Shown: in pieces, positions 59,486-64,000 of the stretch
Position numbering within the stretch: the first letter of the stretch is position 1
Layout: each line of letters begins with the position of its first letter
Origin: Conoideocrella luteorostrata
Lineage: Eukaryota; Ascomycota; Sordariomycetes; Hypocreales; Clavicipitaceae
NCBI GenBank assembly: GCA_032433595.1
Contig: JASWJB010000038.1
Location: forward strand, 148,010-212,009
DNA: 64,000 nucleotides
Direction of reading: 5' to 3'
The notes under the pieces: model-generated
Told to the model about the DNA's origin: nothing
The model's database searches: none
Seen by the model: the letters and a program-made list of their open reading frames with translations, nothing else
Translations under genes and position numbers: made by a program

Positions 59486-60442
59486 ATGGCTACGGATGAA
59501 GTGCGTGTTGCGCTCATTGGAGCAGGCACAATTGGACTATCTCTTGCGGCCCTTCATCTCCAACATCTTCCGTCAGGCTCACGCCTCACAATCATGGATG
59601 TTCGAAACGATCTGCAAGCTTACGTTGAGAGGCAACTCCCGCAGTATCTCCCGAAGTCATTTCACTCTCGCATCTCTGACATCAACCTCGCGTCAACTGT
59701 TAATGAAGCCGTGAGAGGTAGCACCATTGTCCAAGAAAGCGGCCCAGAAAACCTCTCATTTAAAACACAACTGTGGGAACAGGTCGAACAGTATGCTCCG
59801 CCAGGCGCTCTCTTCTGGACAAGCACATCTGGGATACCAGCATCTTTGCAAAACGCTAAACTAAAGGACAAAACACGGTTGCTCGTCGTTCATCCGTTCA
59901 ACCCGCCCCATATCCTACCACTTTTAGAAATTGTCCCATCCCCGGATACGAGTGAATGGGCAACGCAGCAAACTCTCGCTTTTTGGCGGGCTAGAGGCCG
60001 TGAACCAATCTTACTCAGTCGAGAAATCACAGGATTCGTTGCCGGCCGGCTGGCATGGGCACTTCTTCGAGAAGCAATTCACCTTGTTGACCAGAAGGTT
60101 GTGACAGTGGAGCAACTCGATAGAATATTGGAGACGAGCATGGGGCCAAGATGGGCATATGCCGGCCCGTTTAAAAGCTTTCACACTGGCGGGGGGCCGG
60201 GCGGGATGGCGGCTTTGTTCGAAAATGTCGGCGGTACGGTGCAAAAGTGTTGGGATGAAGGCGGGAAAGTCAATGTTGGTGATGGGTGGGAGCAGGATGT
60301 CTTTAGACAGGTGATGGAGGCGTATGGACAGCCGAGTCTAAGAGAGAGAGATAGGGCAAACAAGAGCGTTTTGGAGGCTGTTGAGAGGGAAAAGAAGCGA
60401 TCAGATCATGGACAGCCTGAGGTCAACTTCACCAACATGTGA
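59486..60442 (+). CDS. 3-hydroxyacyl-CoA dehydrogenase-like NAD-dependent oxidoreductase
   Basis: A single-exon, 318-aa enzyme of the 3-hydroxyacyl-CoA dehydrogenase / L-gulonate 3-dehydrogenase (lambda-crystallin) family, NAD-dependent and probably cytosolic. The Rossmann fold opens with VALIGAGTIGLSLA (GxGxxG at 12-17), with D38 after the second strand as the NAD ribose ligand. Catalytic-region landmarks are STSGIP (113-118), HPFNPPH (H136) and the LEIVPSPDTS stretch (E148). The helical C-domain begins EITGFVAGRLAWALLREA. Here the Asn found in canonical members (GFxxNRL) is Gly188. The C-domain then gives GPRWAYAGPFKSFHTGGGPGG, usual for the gulonate/carnitine dehydrogenase-like branch. A short polar tail completes the protein. 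The substrate is uncertain. Confidence 0.88.
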   Translation: MATDEVRVALIGAGTIGLSLAALHLQHLPSGSRLTIMDVRNDLQAYVERQLPQYLPKSFHSRISDINLASTVNEAVRGSTIVQESGPENLSFKTQLWEQVEQYAPPGALFWTSTSGIPASLQNAKLKDKTRLLVVHPFNPPHILPLLEIVPSPDTSEWATQQTLAFWRARGREPILLSREITGFVAGRLAWALLREAIHLVDQKVVTVEQLDRILETSMGPRWAYAGPFKSFHTGGGPGGMAALFENVGGTVQKCWDEGGKVNVGDGWEQDVFRQVMEAYGQPSLRERDRANKSVLEAVEREKKRSDHGQPEVNFTNM

Positions 60443-60843
60443 CACAATTGCTCACACCTAAACTCCTATGCTGTACAGAGTAAATGATTCGTACTAAATG
60501 ACAAATTGTTGCCTTAATAGTGACATCATCGCCTGTACTTCGTAGGCGGAAGCTAACACGGGCAGGAGGAGCTTCAAACAGTACCTGCCGCGGTCGGGAG
60601 GTTCACTGCCGAGTTGCCCCGCCCCCACTAGAGCTCCGCATCCCAGTTAAACTCGGGAGTAGACCATGACAACACCACTTTTCCAATGATCCAATAGTGA
60701 TTCCTCTTCTGCAGTTGAAGTTGGTCTAGCACGAGCCCCTCCGTTGATCCCCACCGCAAAGAAGGTCTCCTACATAAGACCATTTCCTCCTCCTTTGTCT
60801 CAAGTGTGGTGTGAATATTCCCGTTTAAGCAACATCTTTGTGA
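60443..60843. other. intergenic, 0.4 kb
   Basis: Spacer between two plus-strand genes. T/C-rich stretches before 60844 probably form the leader of the hydrolase gene. Nothing else is seen. Confidence 0.55.
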
Positions 60844-62052
60844 ATGAGCGGATCATCAATTCGATCAACGATACCAGCTTGTAAACCTCTTCGATTACCA
60901 TTATCTTCTACGCGCCAGCTGCATCGGCCAATCGTAACCCCGGCTACACAACGCTTTTCAGCTTCCGCTTCTATTTCTCCTCACAACAGCTTCCGTTTCG
61001 GAGCGCAATCGCCCAGCATGTCGACTATGCCCGCAACCGGAGGCCACAGCCAGCCGTGCTGCAATGTCCCTCCTATTGTTACTAAAGGATATAAGGCAAA
61101 GGGTGCCTACGAGGAAATTGGAGGATACAAGACTTGTACGTTTATCGGGAACCCCCCCCCAACCCCCCCCCTCAATAGCTCGATGACGGCTGTTCTTCTC
61201 CGCGGAATTCAGCTCTAACTTATAAACTAATGTGATCACCGTTTCCAGATGTCACCGGTCCATCCGATGCCACCAAGGCAATTTTGGTTGTCTACGACAT
61301 CTTCGGCTACTTTGAGCAGACTCTGCAGGGAGCCGATATTTTAGCCCACAGCGACTCAGAACACAAGTACAAGGTCTTTATTCCCGATTGGTTCGAGGGC
61401 AGCCCCGCGGCCATTGAGTGGTAAGTCCATCCATACGTTCTTCCGAACTATTACGAGATATGAGGGTCTGAGAACCAAACTCATCACTTATTGTCATTAG
61501 GTATCCCCCGGACAATTCTGAGAAGCAGGAGAAGCTCGGCAACTTCTTCGGCAAATTCCCTCCACCCAGCATTGCCAGCAAACAAGCTTCCTTTGTTCAA
61601 GCCATCAAAGACAAGAACTCCTCTTTGACTAAGTTTGGAGTTCTTGGAGTAAGTATCCGATGATTGTCTGCTCGGAGACAAAATCACCTGTTACAGAAGC
61701 AAACTGACTTTGCATCAAATAGTACTGCTGGGGTGGTAAGGTTGCTACCCTTGCCACCAAGGCTGACAACAGCCCATTCGGAGCCGTCGCCTCCGTCCAC
61801 CCTGCCATGGTTGACCCCAAGGACGCCGATAGCATCAAGGTCCCCATGGCTCTATTGGCTTCTGGTGATGAGCCCGCCGAGGATGTTAAGAAGTTTGAGG
61901 GCGCCCTCCAGGGTCCCAAGCACGTTGAGATATTCAAGGACCAGATCCACGGCTGGATGGCTGCTCGCTCCAACCTCAGCGACGATCGTGTCAAGCAAGA
62001 GTATGAGCGTGGTTACAAGACTCTCTTGACTTTCTTCGGCAAGCACCTATAA
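60844..62052 (+). CDS. dienelactone hydrolase family protein
   Basis: An alpha/beta-hydrolase of the dienelactone hydrolase family, which opens lactones such as dienelactone in aromatic ring degradation; many fungal members have unknown substrates. Four exons (60844-61135, 61249-61420, 61501-61648, 61723-62052) join to 313 aa. Core motifs are VVYDIFGYFEQTLQGADILA, VFIPDWFEG, the nucleophile elbow GYCWGG (Cys206, at the start of exon 4) and the catalytic His280 in QIHGWMAARSN. The catalytic domain typically starts near MSTMPATGGHSQPCCNVPP (residue 59). Upstream lie 58 extra residues rich in Arg, Ser and Thr, without acidic residues, resembling a mitochondrial presequence, so two products are possible. 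Intron 1 contains two long C runs. The gene converges on the phosphopantetheinyl transferase, leaving 251 bp. Confidence 0.92.
61152..61171. repeat. interrupted poly-C tract in intron
   Basis: Two C runs of nine separated by AA, within intron 1 of the dienelactone hydrolase gene and close to its 5' splice site. Confidence 0.9.
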
Positions 62053-62303
62053 AAAGAAAAGCAAGGACCGAGAGAGAGATGGATGGAAAATGCAGACCGG
62101 CTATTTAATTACAGACTAGCTTGCAAGTATGAATGAGAGTGAGAGAAAATAAGAAGAGAACAAGAACTATAGAGCCTTCTCAATCGCGCAGCCGTTTATG
62201 CAAATATATTACGTGGTGCTCCATGATAAATACTTCCAAACTAGGTCGATATATAGTCAATGTCAGCATTTACAGCCCTTCCATAAAAATCCATGCAGAC
62301 TCT

Positions 62304-63270
62304 TTACCGCTTGTTCGCCACTTCCGCCGCATCCAACAACTCATCCATAACCAGCAAAGTCCACTGCTGATCGAAATCCAGCCTTTGCTCATTATCCCTG
62401 TTTCCCTTGACAGCCGTGCAAATCATATAATCATCCAAGTACCAATCCATTTTCATGTCCACGTTGTCAACTTCTCTCCCTCTAAACCAAATCTCGAGCC
62501 CCTTCCCCTCTGGAGCCACCTCCCCTGGCGGCGCATAATATCTCAAGTCCAACTCCGTCAACCAGTCCGCCAGTAGTGCCTCCCCTGTCATCTTTACATA
62601 CCCTTCCCTTAAGCACCACAGTGCATAGAAGTATGCCAGCTTCCTATCCCTATCCTCAAACGGTAGCTCTCTGAGTCTCAGAGCTTCAGTCGGCGAAAAC
62701 ACCGAATCGTGCATATCAACATACTTTGACCATCCATCCTGTATGATGAAGGAATGATCACGGTCTCGTCGCTCAGAGGGGCATACAATGTCCACGCCGA
62801 TGGAGAGCTCCTGAGGGGGTTTGTACACAGCGAACATGGCTACCAGACCGGCCTGGTGGGAAAGATTAAAGATGAGTGGTTCGGAGTCGTCAGGGAGGCG
62901 GAAGACAGGTTTGGTTTGGGCGTTGCGGGTGAATTGGGCGGAAAACCAAGGGATGGAGCAAGACGAGGTGATGGCGTGGCGTTTGAGGAGGGCAGAGGCG
63001 AGGGCGAGTTTGGCGTCTCTGAGGAAGTGATACTTTAAGACGGAGGTGCGCTCTTCGGGGGTGAGGAGAGCGAAAGCTCGCGCGGCCTGAAGTGAGAGTT
63101 GGCTAAGACGAATGACAACGGAGACGAGGAGCCCCTTCTTGGCAGCGGACGAGACCGAGAAGAGCAGCAAATGGACGACTTACTTCTGTAGCAAGATCTT
63201 TAGTTACCTTGGCGTTGGGCCACAGGGGTCGTGTATCGACAACCCATTTGATCACCGTGGACTCATTCAT
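62304..63270 (-). CDS. 4'-phosphopantetheinyl transferase (Sfp/NpgA type)
   Basis: Transfers 4'-phosphopantetheine from CoA to carrier domains, so activating polyketide synthases, NRPSs and alpha-aminoadipate reductase (lysine synthesis). Two minus-strand exons, 63184-63270 and 62304-63086, join at phase 0 to 289 aa. Landmarks are an N-terminal KWVVDTRPLWP, LTPEERTSVLKYHFLRDAKLALASALLKR (CoA-binding KRH-like region), FNLSHQAGLVAMF, GVDIVCPSERR (metal-binding D128) and WCLREGYVKMTGEAL (E190 and K194). These are the hallmark WxxxExxxK-type motifs of the Sfp group. The length is slightly under that of A. nidulans NpgA. Most filamentous fungi have a single Sfp-type enzyme, so this is likely the npgA/PPT1 orthologue; confirming that would need the rest of the genome. 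No PKS or NRPS is nearby. Confidence 0.92.
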
Positions 63271-64000
63271 TGTGGTGGTTTTGACGCATATGGCTACCCT
63301 GCTTATTGGCCGTGGTGCAAGAAATCTGGAGATGCTGTGCAGCAAGATTCTTGTATTCTAGTAGTCCAATGTGACACTGTCTATGACGGGGTTCCTTGGT
63401 TGAGAGATTTCTGTACTCCGTACTCGTTCTGTCTATCCGTCTTCCAACAAAGTCGATGGATGGACTTCGTCACTGCACTGCCACTTGAGTAAGCGAGCCG
63501 GAAGCTGGCCCGGGTTGATGTGGCTGGATCGCCGCAGCTTGCCGTTTAGGGGTTGCGCTGGGGACAGCCACAAGCCAAGCCCCTTCTTCATCATCTCCTT
63601 TATGACGGAGTAAGATCTTTTGAAGCTTGGCTTGTGCTGCAGGCTGGTGATGATGCGGGGAGACGAGGGGGAGCAAGGAGGAGCCTACAATTCAAAAGTC
63701 CACCTTATGTTGAGTTGCCGCGTTTCGTTAGAAATGCACATGAATGGGATGCAATTATTGTACCGAGTACGCAGCAGCCTTGAACTAGTTAGATCTCGGT
63801 GCTGATGCAATTGCTGCTCCCTTGCACCCGTCCGTCCCCTGGCCGGTCGGTCTCAGCAGCCCCTGTGCACGCACACTCACCTAAGTAAAGTAATTAACTA
63901 GTCCGTACGGGGTAATAGCTACGCACAACCTACTCCGTAGTCGCCACACAAACTGCCCGGTCTTCAGTGTACTTACTTAGCCCCGTCGTCATTTCCAAAA
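63271..64000. other. intergenic at the window end
   Basis: Upstream of the phosphopantetheinyl transferase. It contains a GTACTCCGTACTCG motif at about 63412-63426 and further copies near 63604, 63903 and 63931. No gene is supported up to the window edge. Confidence 0.55.

Noticed and set aside
62304..63270. Secondary-metabolite cluster around the phosphopantetheinyl transferase
   Set aside because: No PKS, NRPS, terpene synthase, tailoring P450 or cluster regulator is within reach. The neighbours are general metabolic enzymes.

Overview
This window is nuclear DNA of a filamentous ascomycete. The evidence is the short GT..AG introns (about 45-190 nt, with one of 387 nt), pyrimidine-rich leaders before start codons, genes spaced 0.3-3 kb apart on both strands, and the protein families present: a fungal GH35 beta-galactosidase, an NpgA-like phosphopantetheinyl transferase, a fungal phosphoinositide phospholipase C, a Mid2-like wall sensor, SRP receptor alpha and Yif1. 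The look of the proteins and the abundance of a TACGGAGTA-type intergenic motif would fit a hypocrealean Sordariomycete. That placement is inference only.

Layout. 0.9-11 kb: a 14-TM MFS efflux pump (+), then four minus-strand genes: a Dabb-domain protein, an unknown 396-aa protein, an Mpv17/PMP22 channel protein and YIF1. YIF1 shares a divergent promoter with the SRP receptor alpha gene (+, 11.6-13.8 kb). 14.6-21.7 kb: one very large minus-strand coiled-coil protein (about 2,320 aa) whose first exon I could not place. 24.6-25.4 kb: a Mid2/WSC-like membrane sensor. 28.3-34.4 kb: a metal-dependent amidohydrolase and a secreted beta-galactosidase (eight coding exons), both plus strand. 34.7-38.1 kb: an unknown Ser-rich 1107-aa protein. 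41.3-41.7 kb: a 90-aa cupin. 43.1-45.8 kb: phospholipase C. 45.8-59.5 kb: a gene-poor block of almost 14 kb in which the only gene I can argue for is a tiny two-exon Cys-rich protein (55.9-56.2 kb). 59.5-63.3 kb: a 3-hydroxyacyl-CoA dehydrogenase-like enzyme, a dienelactone hydrolase and a 4'-phosphopantetheinyl transferase.

How the genes relate. Most are housekeeping or general metabolic genes with no evident shared pathway. SRP receptor alpha and Yif1 both serve the early secretory pathway and share one intergenic region. The MFS pump, the sensor, the amidohydrolase and the galactosidase deal with the environment. No polyketide synthase or NRPS lies beside the phosphopantetheinyl transferase, so it looks like a stand-alone housekeeping activator.

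The most unusual signal is not a gene. It is a short motif, core TACGGAGTA/TACTCCGTA, often in 7-bp tandem steps (GGAGTAC) or as inverted pairs. It occurs at more than 35 intergenic places and in none of the exons I traced. Two distant loci (29677-29699 and 54125-54147) share an identical 23-bp version. It is densest in the gene-poor block and in the spacer at 25.4-28.3 kb. The second point of interest is the small gene at 55899-56199, with a CxxC...CCxxCxxxC pattern.

All exon structures were worked out by eye from splice consensus, reading frame and family knowledge. No alignment or transcript data were available.
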